A DNA stretch of 46,652 bases from Azolla pinnata (Eukaryota; Streptophyta; Polypodiopsida; Salviniales; Salviniaceae): contig JBBBWG010026679.1 in assembly GCA_037176905.1 (NCBI GenBank), forward strand, positions 6,193 to 52,844. Reading direction: 5' to 3'. Of this stretch, positions 1 through 12,399 are shown one piece after another. The position numbers and the translations under genes are program-made. Under the pieces are notes generated by a model. It saw only the letters and a list, made by a program, of their open reading frames with translations, did not search any database and was not told where the DNA came from. Numbering within the stretch: the stretch's first letter is position 1; each line of letters begins with the position of its first letter.

Positions 1-88
1 GCTTAAATCATCATTATGGCTTTTATGTAAAATCTTCAATGATTCTGATTCTGGAAACTTACTTATTTTATAGGTAGGTGTATTGCAG

Positions 89-1191
89 AAGTCTTCTGCA
101 GTGCGGGCAAAATCATCTAGTGTGGTTATTGTCCATGTTCAGAGAGACAAGGTATAATGATCAGGTTCCCTTTTGCTACTTGAATTTCGTTGCTACTGTG
201 TCATTATGTTTTCTTACCGTGGTAGTATATAAGTTAATCTGAGAAGTTGAATCTCAACAGGTTTCAATGCCATATACTCCCTCATTACCACATCGGAAGG
301 AACTTACTTCAGCTCTACAGCCATATCATACGAAACTTGCTGCAGAGTCAAACTTTTCAAGAAGGCACCCTGTACATGTGTATAATAGTGAACAGGTATG
401 TGATTATAATTCCGAGGTACTTTATATAACTGCATAAATACAGTGCCAGAATCAAAATTTTTATGATCCATCTATCTGTTTGGCAGTCATATGCTGCTGA
501 AGGTTTCCTGTCTGTAGTAAGAAACTACTTGGAATCACTTTGCGAAAATCTGCGTTCTCACACTATTACGAATGTACAGTCGAATAATGATAAGGTATGT
601 AAGTGCTAATCATGTAGTTTTAAGCATTCCATCATCAGTTATTGCTCATGCATTGACATATCTGTATTTAACCACACTTATTTCGAATGCTATTTGGAAA
701 CATGAAACTGGAGATCTGATGCCTGTAGTCGCAATTAATTTCAATAGCTTAAAATGAGTTAGGAGAATTTTCGATGTCAGTTAGTAGGAGAACTTATCAA
801 GAAATCATCATCTTTTCATTTTGATCTTTTGAAAGGATAGGTCGTCTTGTTTCTGACATTGTTTTGTCACTCCTTTCTCAGGTTTCCTTGCTTTTAAAGA
901 ACAGCTTTGTGGAGGATTTTGAGAGTAAAGATCATCCTTTCATGAAGGTAGTAGTTTCTGTTTAATATGAGACAGTTTCCCATGCAATTGTTTACAGTTC
1001 AGGAATTATTCGTAAAAATGCGTTGTTGTGTACGTGATATTATCATCATGATGCATGCATGTAAAGCTCATTTATCAAATTTACCATCTTCTAACAAAGC
1101 TTCTATGATGTGAATGAAGCAGCTGTTCGTGGATACGCAGCTCTTCTCTGTATATACAGATGCAGTCCTGTCTTCTATCGAGAGCACTTGA
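89..1191 (+). CDS. DENN (AEX-3) domain protein, C-terminal part, 5' truncated by window edge
   Basis: Five exons in one reading frame with GT-AG borders: 89-151, 261-395, 487-594, 882-947 and 1123-1191, ending at TGA 1189-1191. They give about 146 residues. Key stretches are SYAAEGFLSV, LRSHTITNVQSNNDK, VSLLLKNSF, HPFMK and LFVDTQLFSVYTDAVL, which I recognise as the C-terminal (dDENN) part of plant DENN/AEX-3 proteins of the At5g35560 type. DENN proteins are usually guanine-nucleotide exchange factors for Rab GTPases in membrane traffic; that role is family knowledge and is not shown here. The uDENN and central DENN parts lie left of the window. No frameshift is seen. The stop follows the conserved VDTQLFSVYTD segment closely, as I remember for relatives. 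The family is fairly sure; the exact orthologue is not. Confidence 0.75.
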
Positions 1192-1210
1192 AGGTAAAAC
1201 GAAAGCAGCT

Positions 1211-1254
1211 GCTGTTCGTGCCTACAACACTCTTCTCTGTACATAGAGATGCTG
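1211..1254 (+). repeat. Decayed duplicate of the DENN terminal exon
   Basis: This stretch repeats the start of the last DENN exon (1122-1165) after a spacing of about 90 bases. It keeps CTGTTCGTG and CTCTTCTCTGTA followed by a degraded ATAxAGATGC segment. It lies beyond the stop codon and has its own changes (an in-frame TAG), so it is a non-coding relic of a local tandem duplication. Confidence 0.6.
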
Positions 1255-2953
1255 GCATGTGTTTTTATCAAGAGAAGCCAATCTACATAGTGTACAATCA
1301 ATTTTCTCATGAGTATCTATTATCTTTTACCCACAAAAGGAAAAAGAAAGTATTTGAATTTTGGGCAATGTAATTGGGATCATACAAATGGGTCAATTTG
1401 CTCCTGTGACCTACCCTAAGTGTATACTAATATGGATCTAGTTGAACTGATAGCTACAGCGAAAAAGATATAATTGAGCGCTATATCCAGGTTGCTATTT
1501 ATCAGACGCATTTGTAACATTAGATTGATTCTTGGCGAAGCGCAGAAACATGTGCATTGTAAATCTGCTGTTTGCAAGTGCAAGAAAGTGTACATAGATT
1601 CCGGTCCTTCTAAATAAGTTTTTTGGTAAGTGCCATGCCATGGACAATCAAGCTATGCCATGGTGATTCAATGCGTGTCATCTTGCCAAATTTTCAGCAA
1701 TAATAATAGCTTTGTGTAATAAAAACTGTGTTGGAAATTTAGTGGCTCCATACAATGTCCACAAACATTAAGTGCGGGTAGTTCTAACTTCTGCTTCATT
1801 CATCACCTTTCGTGTCCTCTCTACCGCTTTCATCCATTTGCAGGTATTTGAACCCCATGTATTATTTGTTTACACATCAAAGCATCATAACGAAAGGAGG
1901 ATCAAAGACTATATTCTCCAAGGAAATATATGGACCAAAAAACTCCCAATAATATGCTTCAGGGAAATTGATTGGTCAAACTCCGCAAATTTTTCATATA
2001 CCTTTCTAAGCTTCATAGTTTTGTGGCACATGCCTTAACAAGATGATCGGATCCTGCATTTGTGGTCAATTATCGCACAACATGCTCGAACATTGAGCCA
2101 CTTCCATGCAAAGCAGACACGTTGTGCTTTGCAAGGCAGTGGAAAGCACCACCGTTCATACATTGCACAAACGAAAACCAATCAAAATCAAAAGATGCTC
2201 TGAAGGAGCGAAAGACAGGGTGCAGGACACCAAACTTTCAAGATAACTGTTTAAAGGAGAAGCCATAAGAAATATATTATGTTGGGGAAGATATTGTCCA
2301 CTAAATCATGTCAAAGAATAATAGAGAGGTGGCATAAGGCAGGTGTATTGTGAGATCTTGAAAATTTTAGAGGTTTTAATGGATTGTTTCTCTTACCACA
2401 AGCCTTAATTCAATTTGCATGTTTCAGCTCCCTTGAGCTAGGAAATTGCAGTGCACTGACAATAATCTTGGACGAGAGAATCAAAACATAATAAGGAACT
2501 TGACAGCAAACACAGCCTGTGGTAATATTTCTATAATTCATGCCCCTTCAACAATCTCACCTTTTCTGATCACAATTGATACCAAAGAATGATCTTCAAC
2601 AGTTACGTTTTGTACAGCCATCCCCAACTTGGATAGCAAAAATCAACCTTTTGATTTGCTCTCCTCATCCCTCAATTTCCCTACAAATAGGAGGAATGTC
2701 AGACGAAAAATGGGTTTTATCGTTACCTCGTTTTCCTACGAATAGAGAAATATACTGGGGCAGACAGATATGAACTATTCCCTCTTTCCTTCAATTCTCC
2801 CATCCGCTAGAAAAATATGTAGTACTATTGCCGCGAAAGGACACCTACTGAACTCGGATGCAACACCAACCAGCCAAACGTATTAACAAAAATCTGTAAT
2901 GGTTGCTTAAATGCTTCAGAAAGAGCATTTTTACTCAAACCATTTGGGTGGCC
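1255..2953. other. Intergenic DNA between two convergent genes
   Basis: The DENN gene (+) and the HSP90C gene (-) converge on this 1.7-kb stretch, so it should hold both 3' UTRs. I see no exon-like open stretch with splice signals, no RNA gene and no clear transposon. The short ORFs here have no family resemblance. Confidence 0.5.
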
Positions 2954-5900
2954 TTAATTCCACGGATCGCTTTCAGACCTCCCTTCAGATGGTTCAACAA
3001 TCTCTACCTCTGGTTCAAAAGTTACATTTGACTCATCTGTAGAGGATATTTCAGAAGACTCCTCTAGCTCCAAACCTTGACTAGCCATTGCTAATCCCAA
3101 CACCTCAAACACCTTTCCTCCATACTCGCCAGGGTTTTCGGGCTGAGCCAGCAATCACAAAAAACAAGATTTACATAAGAAATGGCTGTAGAAGTACATA
3201 TAAATAAAACCTACAACTCGTTCTCAAGTGCGGATAACTTACGAAAAATCCACTCGATAAAAGTGCGGTCTCATGCAGCACATCTACAATCTTCTGTGCT
3301 CGAGAACTTGATGGAGTTTCTTTACATGCAACCTGCACATTATAAAGAGCATTAATGATGAATGAACTAAACAGATCCAGTTTCAGAAGGAAATATACCC
3401 ACATTAAGGTCCTTTATGATAGGATGATCAGGGTTTATTTCCAGAACCCGGCGACCTCTCATGAACTCCATGGTTGACTCATCTCCCAACGTTTGGGCTT
3501 TCATTATTCTGAAAGATGACGAGCAACAAAATTGAGACAGAGACATATATAAAAGAGAGAAAGAATGAAGGGATATAATAAGTAACAATCTATAAATGGC
3601 ACAAGTATACAGGACTTCATGAGAACACAAATTGATACTTAAAAATGACTACTTTACACAGGAAGGAATCAAAATGCATTTGTGTTCAGGAGGGGGGTGA
3701 CCCATCTGTTGGTAGATCAACCCAACGACAGAGACTTTTCAGCATCAGTAAGCCAAGGATTAGTGTTCAATATGTATACTCTAATTCAATGGCGCCAATT
3801 ACAGGTTACATATTTCATATTTCACACATTCTACCCATGGGCAAATATTCAATGGCCATATGCATACAGTTTGGCTACGTGAGCACTGATAATAAAGCCA
3901 GGTACTCACAAAGTCTCTATCTAAATTTGCATAGAAGGGAAACAAAATATATTGAAATTTGGAAATTTATGTACCTTTCCATATTAGCAGACCAACCAAA
4001 CTTTCCTGAAACAAGCACGCATGGGGAAGTGTTTATCCGTTTAGAAACTTGGACTTTGGCAACCTTATCTCCCAGGATCTGCTTCATCCAGTCACAAAGA
4101 AGCTGAAATTCCTTCTCCTTTTCTCGAACTTCCACCTCGTCATCTTCACCTTTATTCAGGAACATCCATCAATTCAGTCATCAATAACAATATTTGACAG
4201 TGGAGAGTTAGCCCTCCATTTCAGGAAACATCTTCTTAACCCGTACCAAGATCCAGGTCTTCTTTGCTGATGTCCACAAACTTCTTTCCTTCATACTCTT
4301 GAACATTTGTTATGGCTACCTCATCAATAGGCTCAATCAGAAAAAGAACCTAAAAATCACAACAAAGGCTTCACGGTACTGGTTCCCAAAGCGTGCAAGA
4401 GATAATACAATTGCATCATGCAATTACCTCATAATCCTTCTTTGAAAGTGCCTCAAGAAAAGGAGCGCTTTTGGCACTCTTAATACTATCTGCAGCAAAA
4501 TAATAGATAGCAGTCTGACCTTCTTTCATGTTTGCCACGTAATCTTTCAGACTAACCAAATCATTCTCATGCTTAGAGGTGAAGAATCGTAGAAGTGTGG
4601 TCAATCGTTTGTGATTTGCAGAATCTTCAATACAACCCAATTTTATACTTCGGCCAAAATTGGTCCAAAAGTTCTTGTATGCCTGAAATTCAAGAAAAGC
4701 TTCAGCACAGAAGTACAATCCCCTTAAATTTATCTTTTCCCATCATCTCCACGATAAATAGACGAAAAACAGGATTTACAATGATTTCATTTAACACTTA
4801 CCTCTTTATCCTCTCTATCAGCAATCTCCTGACACATGTCAAATATTTTCCTGACAAGCCGTTTTTTCATGATCCTCACCTGCATGATGCCTCATTTTCA
4901 GGTCCAAGTTTCAGTGGCGTTTCAAACCTATTGACTATTAAGATACACTTACAATCCGGCTTTCTTGTAGAATCTCTCTTGAAACATTTAATGGTAGATC
5001 ATTTGAATCCACAACACCTTTGACAAAACTAAGGTATCGCGGCAACTACAACACCACAAACACAAACTTCATTGAAGTAATATAACATTAAGAGATTATT
5101 TGGTCTCTATGACCTGAGATTCTGGGCGCCTACCAGTTCTCCATCAAAATCAGCAGATATGAAAACCCGTTTTACATATAAACGAATATTTTTTGCATTG
5201 TTGCTGTACATCTCCTCTGCATTGAAAGGAGCCATACCGGGTATATACAATAAACTCCTGAACTCGACTTCTCCCTGAAAATAGGAAATCCACATACATA
5301 AGTACTTCAAAATAATTCCTCATCAGCAATAGCAACTCTTTGCAATTCTTAAGTGCGGTTACCATACTGATTTTACACGCAGATACCATACAATGCCTAA
5401 TGTATGTATAAAATGCTAAAGCATCAAAGTTATTCTATAATCATCTTCTTCGAGGGTTTTCCATTCCCTTGCCAACCATGTCATATTCTACCGCCAGATT
5501 CAGCACACATTTCCCTTTACATTTTCCTTTTACTTTTATAGTAAGTAGTTTTAAACAACAAAAGCAACAATTCTTTTGCAGGAACTGCAAAATGAACCTT
5601 CAAACGTGACAGCAAATTCATGGCTGCCAGTGGTGCTTCTCCATTCTCTTCGTCACACACTTGAAAACATCACAGAATACATTCTCTAAAATAAAGGAAA
5701 TGGTTCAATGTTCCTTGCAGAGAGTGGGCTGAGTAAAGTTGCCTTCAGAATCATGCCCTTCGATCAATATCTCCAGCTCCAGCAACTCTAGGTTATTATC
5801 ACCTAATGCAACTTATACAAACATTGACTAATTATAAAATTCAATGCTTTGGAGGTACCTCAGTTGTGAAATGTGTGTACGCCAAGGGTTCTAAATATTC

Positions 5901-8762
5901 ATTGAAAGTGTTTTTATAAAACGCATCATACTCCTGCTTCTCCACCTGCTTGGGACTACGCATCTGCATTCATTAAGCATTACAAGTAACAAGCACTAAG
6001 CATCATCACTGAAAGACTTCTTGGAATAGTAAGGATCACCAGGGATAGAAATCAATAGTCATACCCAGATGGGCTTTGTCTCATTTGCCAATTCCCATTC
6101 AAAATATTTTTCAGTCTTTGTCTTCTTTTCCTTTGCCTGGTATAATATTTCATAAAATAAATATCAGTACGCCAAAATGCTCTTGAAACTATTTTAACAT
6201 TATCTACCTCAGGTTCATCACTAGGTTTTTCTGCTCCATCCTGTTCCTCCACAGCGTCGGTGTCCTTCAAAAGTTCATTCAAGCTAAACTATGAGCTTTC
6301 ACACACAATCAGGTGTCTTTCATTGGATGAATGACCTACAACATCATACCTCAACTGTCCTTGTTTTCTCAACCCATGTGTATATAGGAAATGAGATGAA
6401 TTGAGAATAGCTTTTGACAAGATCTTTAACACGAACAGGATCAGAATACTCAAATGCTTCATCTGGCTGCAAGTGTAATCATCAGAAGTAGATGAATCAG
6501 TTCCACAATGTACAAGAAAGGGGCCCAAAACTCAATGTTTTACCTTCAAGTATAAAGTTATTGAAGTGCCTCTTTGCAACAAATTAGCTGGATTGGTCTC
6601 TTCCCTGATCACATAGGAACTACTATCAGCTTCTCCTTCCCAGATGTACTGCCTGTCCGATTTGGGGCTTTTTGTTGAGACCACCACCTGTCAATGATAT
6701 ATGTTTTTAGGTTAAGCAAAAGCAAAGAAAATAACAACAAAAAGAAAAAAAAACAATTTGTGAATTATTATACAAGAACACGTGCATCAGCACAGCTGAG
6801 CAAAGAATACTTTATGGCAGTGGGCGGCATATGAAACAAACACACAAAAAGAGATGAAAGTTTGTGTTGATCAGATGGCATTCAACAATTACCTTTTCAG
6901 CAACTAAGAAGGCAGAGTAAAACCCAACCCCAAATTGACCGATCAAATTATTATCACCAGCTTCCTTGTTTTCCTGCTAAGAAACGAGATTATCTTACAA
7001 CTTTACGTCCAAAATGACATGAAGGAGGAATAGTCACATAGTCTAAACACAGCACAGCATACTTTCAATGCCTTCAGAAATTTAGCTGTACCACTCTGGG
7101 CAATAGTCCCCAAACTATCAACCAATTCCTGTTTAGTCATGCCCACTCCTGTATCTCTGAAATCATAGAAAAATCAGTCCAATGTGCTACAGAATTCATG
7201 TTGACGTCCTAACAAACCGATTCTAGTTATATCATTCAAAACGTCAAAAAAATATATGTAATCTAGAACTATTGAAAATGCGCAATACAATGAATGAGCC
7301 ATAAACTACATATCTAACATTCAATGTTCAAAATCTACTGATCGCATCACAATCACCACAAAAGATACGCCCGAATAACTTCATGCATTAAGACATAAAT
7401 AAAGGCATAGAAGATCTTAAGGAATTTAGTCATTACATTATTGTAATGGTTCCATTGTCAGGATCGGGTTTTATTCTTATTTCCAAATCTGAGCTTTCAG
7501 CTAGCAAGCTCTCGTCCGTGACACTTAAAAATCTCAACTTGTCCAAAGCATCGCTTGCATTGCTGCAAAAAGCACGAAGGAGAGAAATATAAATTTCACT
7601 TCTAGACAAACACAATGACTTGCAACTCGTTCCCAGATACAAATACATTCATACCTGACAAGTTCCCGGAGAAAAACTTCCTTGTGACTGTACAAACTGT
7701 GTACAATGAGGTCAAGCAGGCGGCTAACCTGTTGCATCCACATACATTTCAACGTGAGCAATGAGATATCTACTTCATTTATTCATATTCAAATTAAATA
7801 TGAGAGACGCCACAGTAGATTCTTCACTTAAACCCGCACACAACAAAAATGATAGGTGACAACTTTAGAGTCTCACAGTCTAATGATCGCAACTTCGTAG
7901 TATATACACGAAACACATATAGCTTCAGGTATATATCTCCTTAAAAACAAAGAAGATAATTGAACAAATGGAAGACAGAACCTGATGACTGCATACAGAT
8001 CATGAATGAAAACACCGTTAGCAGAATCCATCTGTTCGTTCACATGATTACCTGACAGAATAGCTATAGTTTGTGCAGAAAAATCCAGATGCAATGTATA
8101 TATGCATACTATGAACATACACGTGTAAGTGTGTATACACGTATGTGAAACACAGACATAGTTCACATGAACATGCACGTGTGGATATGCATATATAACA
8201 CATGGACACAATGAGTAAAATTACAGAGAAAGTTCATATGGTAGGTGTGAATTAGAGCTTTTTAGGAACCTTTACAAGTACAATTTAATTTGCACCTACA
8301 ACGTGCGAACATGTCTACAATTTCAGTCATTTAATGAGTGTGTATCGTGTACCAAATGAGTGAAATGGCAGGTATAGCTCACACAGTATCGTGTACCAAA
8401 TTAGTGAAATTGCAGAAATACCTCACGTTACAGGTACAAAGTTTATACAAATAAGTGACTTTTCTCATTTCGTAGATCAAAGTGTACAAATGAAAAAACC
8501 ACAGATATAGGTCACAATCTAGATGAAAGTTGCAGAATTTCAGAAACCTTTACACAATAGACTATCAACCAATGTCTACCTCAGCCTGATACTCAAATTT
8601 CTCGGATGGAATCTCTGTCTCTTCTACTTCAGCGACAACGGCCTCACATCTGAACACTGTATGAGCCTTAGACTTGTAGACAGCCGAACTCTGAGGTTTA
8701 ATTCGATGCAGGAACTGGCCACCAAATATAGGGCTTCTGTTGAAGAGACGTTTTGATAGCAT
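2954..8762 (-). CDS. HSP90C: Chloroplast HSP90 (HSP90C / HSP90-5 type)
   Basis: Nineteen exons read without a break to a 760-residue protein (the Arabidopsis protein is about 780): 8762-8580, 7728-7655, 7562-7437, 7156-7063, 6973-6893, 6687-6544, 6466-6350, 6264-6208, 6136-6065, 5963-5859, 5274-5134, 5045-4953, 4879-4802, 4682-4428, 4349-4247, 4149-3975, 3508-3403, 3332-3243, 3142-2954. It is an ATP-dependent chaperone of the stroma that helps protein import and folding. The N-terminal ATPase domain shows [15 protein letters not shown] (83-96), DTGVGM (129-134) and GQFGVGFYS (171-179). A short acidic/Lys linker follows at about residues 275-300, then middle and C-terminal domains with [26 protein letters not shown] and FGWSANMER. 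The tail [14 protein letters not shown] is typical of the plastid form, not the mitochondrial HSP90-6. Residues 1-40 are basic and Ser-rich with no acidic residue, fitting a transit peptide. The start is the only in-frame ATG after an upstream TAA in this exon; an upstream coding exon cannot be excluded. Confidence 0.93.
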
Positions 8763-9590
8763 GCATGATTGCAGAGCTGGAGCGGATGACTTGTAAACAG
8801 AAGCTCGAGCTCCAGAGAGCTTTAATGAAAGCGAAAAATATGCACATACATATACCTTTTAGAACCTTCCGTGGAAGTACAATAAAAGGGAAGAGAATAT
8901 GCATTAAATAAATCCAATTGGCTTTAATCCAAGCAGAAGGAAGGTCCATGATGGCAACAGTTTAACAAAGAAATAGGTACACGGTTTCCAACCTATGTTT
9001 AAAGATGCAAACGGACACACGGGAAATATGCAGAAAACAATTTATGGGAATAGATTAACACGTAAATCTGAATGAGTTGGTAGAAAGGAGGAGGAAAAGA
9101 CGGTGGCTTCAATTATATAGAGATATACAAACGAAATGAACTTTACAATGAGAGAGGGGGAAGCAGATAATGAAAAGCTTCTAATGTACAAAGGCAAGCA
9201 AGAAATCATTCTGCTGACAAAACACGCAAGTACATGCAGTAGACAACGGAAATAAAGCTCCCAATTTTAAATGAAAAAGGATCTTGTTTTTCAAAACTCA
9301 ACCTTAGAGCACGGCAGATAAGAAATCAAATAAGCTTCAAAATTAGCGAGAGAAGCAGGGGCACAAATTAATTGGGAATTGCGAAGGAGGAATAAGAAGA
9401 GAAAGGGGGTGGGCGGGGAGGACGCGAGGAGAGGGGAAATTCAGACGGATATTGAACAGAAGCAGGCATTCGTGGTGAATCGAAATACGCGGAACGGGGA
9501 TAAATCGTGCAAATACAAGATTGAAGGATGGAAAAGACAGACATGGCAAAAGATGTAAACAAAGGTCCGTACTTTAGTCATACGCGAGCG

Positions 9591-9592
<2 letters not shown>
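8763..9592 (-). other. 5' flank / probable 5' UTR region of HSP90C
   Basis: No second gene is visible here. On the minus strand, 9400-9460 is pyrimidine-rich and could be 5' UTR. A possible AAAAG|GTATATG donor lies near 8850 and a TTTACAAG acceptor near 8791, so a small 5'-UTR intron is possible. A short minus-strand ORF beginning at 8949 overlaps the HSP90C start in another frame and could act as an upstream ORF if transcribed. Confidence 0.3.

Positions 9593-9647
<55 letters not shown>
9593..9647. repeat. (GA)n microsatellite upstream of HSP90C
   Basis: An uninterrupted run of about 27 GA dinucleotides, which is CT on the HSP90C sense strand. Such GAGA tracts are common in plant promoters and 5' UTRs. 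Confidence 0.95.
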
Positions 9648-9649
<2 letters not shown>

Positions 9650-9783
9650 TACACGAGAAAACGCAGCGATGGTAGAAACGCCAAAAGCAGCCATAGCGAG
9701 ACGCAGAAAAATGTACACGAGAAGAAGAAGACGGAGATGGAGACGGGGTTTATCCAAAAGCCCTCTTTGGTCTGAAGCTCTCG

Positions 9784-9796
9784 GAAGGTTCTAGAA
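9784..9796. promoter_or_regulatory. Heat-shock element 1 upstream of HSP90C
   Basis: GAA-gg-TTC-ta-GAA is a perfect three-unit nGAAnnTTCnnGAA element, the binding site of heat-shock factors. It lies 1.02 kb upstream of the HSP90C ATG and is followed at once by further GAA units. Target and use are inferred from position, because the transcription start of HSP90C is unknown. Confidence 0.6.
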
Positions 9797-9868
9797 GAAG
9801 AAGAAGAAGAAGAAGAAGAAGAAGAAGGCCCGAGAAGGTTCTAGAAGGAGAAGAAGAAGAAGAAGAAG
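9793..9868. repeat. Two (GAA)n tracts separated by a heat-shock element
   Basis: Runs of GAA at about 9793-9827 and 9844-9868 flank the sequence ggcccgagaaggttcta. The tracts overlap both heat-shock elements. Confidence 0.9.
9834..9846. promoter_or_regulatory. Heat-shock element 2 upstream of HSP90C
   Basis: A second perfect GAA-gg-TTC-ta-GAA trimer lies exactly 50 bases from the first. Both are embedded in (GAA)n tracts and share the surrounding gaaggttctagaag, so the two probably arose by duplication. Confidence 0.6.
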
Positions 9869-9971
9869 GCCGGGGATAAATGTGCAAATAAGTGAAAAGA
9901 GGTCATTTTCTTCCGGTTGCTGTTTATGGTGTTTTGAAGCCTTGAGTGTTTTAATCAACTGGGAGCACTTG

Positions 9972-10385
9972 TTGTTTTGCGTAGCTTGCATTCGTCGATT
10001 TGATTCGGAAACAGGAGTTGGAATTGCAGTTGATCCAATAGGGCCGCGAAAAGCCTGAGGATATGATGGTTTGTGTTGTTATCGGAGTCAGTCGAGACAG
10101 TTGTTGCACGAGAATGGATGGCCGATAAGTTAAGTTGCAGGTTTGAATTCTCTTTCGCTTCTGCTATACAGCAGTTATTGTTGTTTTGCGTATCTTGCAT
10201 TCGTCGCTTCAATTCGGAAGTAGGAGTTGGAACTGCAGTTGATATAATAGGGCCTCGAAAAGTCAGAGGATATGATAGTTTGTGTTGTTAGCAGAGTAGT
10301 TGTTGCACGAGGATGGATGGCCGATAAGTTAAGCTGTAGGTTTGAATTCTCTTTCGCTCTGCTATACAGCAATTATTGTTGTGCC
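9972..10385. repeat. Direct tandem duplication, about 209-bp unit
   Basis: Copy 1 (9972-10180) and copy 2 (10181 to about 10385) share long blocks such as ttgttttgcgta-cttgcat, aggagttgga, gatggccgataagttaag and gtttgaattctctttcgct, with scattered substitutions and small indels. Both are open in some frames but show no family match, so I treat them as non-coding. Confidence 0.85.
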
Positions 10386-11309
10386 GCATTCCCGTTTGAT
10401 TGGAAGAGAATTCGTAACTTTTGTGAAGAGATTATTTGCTTCACGGCTAAACTGTCGAATTGGTTCGAGTGTGGCCGAAAAATTTGTCACAAACCAAGTT
10501 TGAAAGATAATATCAAAATTTGAGGTATCAACCAATGATATGCTCGTGAATTGTTGATATCGGTATGCGGTAAGGTGCATAAAAGATGTTTAGCTCACAA
10601 CAAGAGAGCTTCGTTCAAAACCTTGAAATTAGAAGATTGGCTTCCTCTAAAGGTAATCAATTATACTATTGACTACCTTCCTTGTTGTACATGCGATGTA
10701 CCCAAAGACACGTATTAGATTAGTCTAACAAGTATTGACGACTCTTGAATGCAGTAGGGTCAACCTTTTAAAGTGTCGTAACACTAAATGACATTGATTT
10801 AATTCATTTGGAGATAAAATTCCCTCGTAACATAATTACGAATATCACCATATTAACATTCATTTGATCATATATACCCAAATACTCAAGATAATCAAAA
10901 TACAATATTAAATGACAGGGTTGGCAAAGTTTTATTACCTTTACGGAAAACATATTGGAAACGCGACAATTCTTTTTTTTCTAAATTTAAACATATTCAG
11001 CTAATGATCCCCACATTTGTGATATAATCATCCAAATTGCATTGGTAGTAAAAGACACATGTTCATCGACTGCCATACAAAAGACGCACGCGCCTCGGGA
11101 AATGTGCGCAGTGGATTTAATTTTTGAAGCCATCGCCGAGGGCGCGCGACCAATCACATGGCACGCCAAAGAAACACATCTGCCCGAAACGGAAGACTAG
11201 ATGTCTATACAACGTCTAAAACTTGAGACCTCTATCTCTCTTTCCGTCTCCAGTAACTATCATACAATGAATCGGACTTCAAATCTCATTGTTACCACTT
11301 CCAAGTTCC
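10386..11309. other. Intergenic DNA, AT-rich
   Basis: No coding exon, RNA gene or transposon end could be supported. Short ORFs here lack family resemblance. Confidence 0.4.
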
Positions 11310-11807
11310 TTATATATACATACATAGACATACATATATGTACACAGACGCATACGCATACGTATAAACACACACATACATATACATATACATATACATA
11401 TACCTATACCTATACATATACACATACACATATACACACACACATATACATACCATATACGTATACGTATACATAACCTTGGGCCGGGGCTATGTTGGTA
11501 ATTATGAGAAATTTGCACATACATATACATATACATATACATATACACTACATACATATACACATACACATACATACATACATATACACATACACATGCA
11601 CACATACATATACATCTACACATACATACATCCATATACATCTACATATACCTACATACATATACGTATACACATACATATACATCTACACATACATACA
11701 TACATATACATCTACATATACCTACATACATATACGTATACACATACATACATATACGTATACATCTACATATACCTACATACATATACGTATACATATA
11801 CAGAATG
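11310..11807. repeat. Compound (CATA/TACA) microsatellite with higher-order repeats
   Basis: Runs of purine-pyrimidine alternating TATACA, CACATA and TACGTA units in two blocks (about 11310-11475 and 11516-11801), separated by a unique segment at about 11476-11515. In the second block a longer unit (acatacatatacatctac ... cctacatacatatacgtatac) recurs three times between about 11620 and 11800. Long Thr/His/Tyr/Ile ORFs crossing it are artefacts. Confidence 0.95.
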
Positions 11808-12399
11808 ATGAGAAATTTGGAGGGTATGATGCAATTTACAGAAACCTTGCCTTCTCAAAAAACAAAACGTGGCTCATGAGAACACCATTTGTGTGTATGT
11901 ACGTGTACATGAAGAAGAAGAAGACGAAGAAGAAGAAGAAGAAAACGCAGGAACTCGAAGCCCTAATCGCTCTTCGTCCATGCCCAGGTTCGTACAGCGA
12001 AACCCCCGCATCCCTTCCTTCCCTTCTCTTCGTTTCCTGTTCTTTTCCTTCCCATTTCCATCCGATTCAGGACCGAAACTCCGACACTCCCTCTCGCTCC
12101 CCTCCCCCCGTTCGCGCATGCAATAAGCTTCACCCTTCATCAACATTCGCGCGCTGATTTCCCGCTCGTTTCCGCACTGGTGCTTTGTTTTCTCTCTTGA
12201 AACCTTGAAGCCGCTCCATGTGTTTCTTTTCCTGTGTTTTGTGTTGCTTTGTTTTGTTTAGGAAAACCCTTTCGGTGTTTCTTCCACCCCCCACCCCCCC
12301 TTTTTTTTCCTTATGCCGATGGACTTGCTGTGTCTGCCTCTGCAGAAAATCGCAACATATGAGTAAAGGCATTATTCTGTTTCTTCATTGATTTGAGAC
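11808..12399 (+). other. Promoter / 5' UTR region of the DUF1664 gene
   Basis: This stretch changes from AT-rich flank to a pyrimidine-rich leader at about 11970-12320, as expected for a plant 5' UTR. A short GAAGAA tract lies at about 11910-11945. No TATA box at a convincing distance was seen. Confidence 0.35.

Noticed and set aside
8698-8949. 83-codon minus-strand ORF over the HSP90C start
   Set aside because: A different frame from HSP90C, no family match; at most an upstream ORF.
11279-12157. Long ORFs on both strands rich in Thr, His, Ile and Tyr
   Set aside because: They are translations of the CATA/TACA microsatellite and have no real protein composition.
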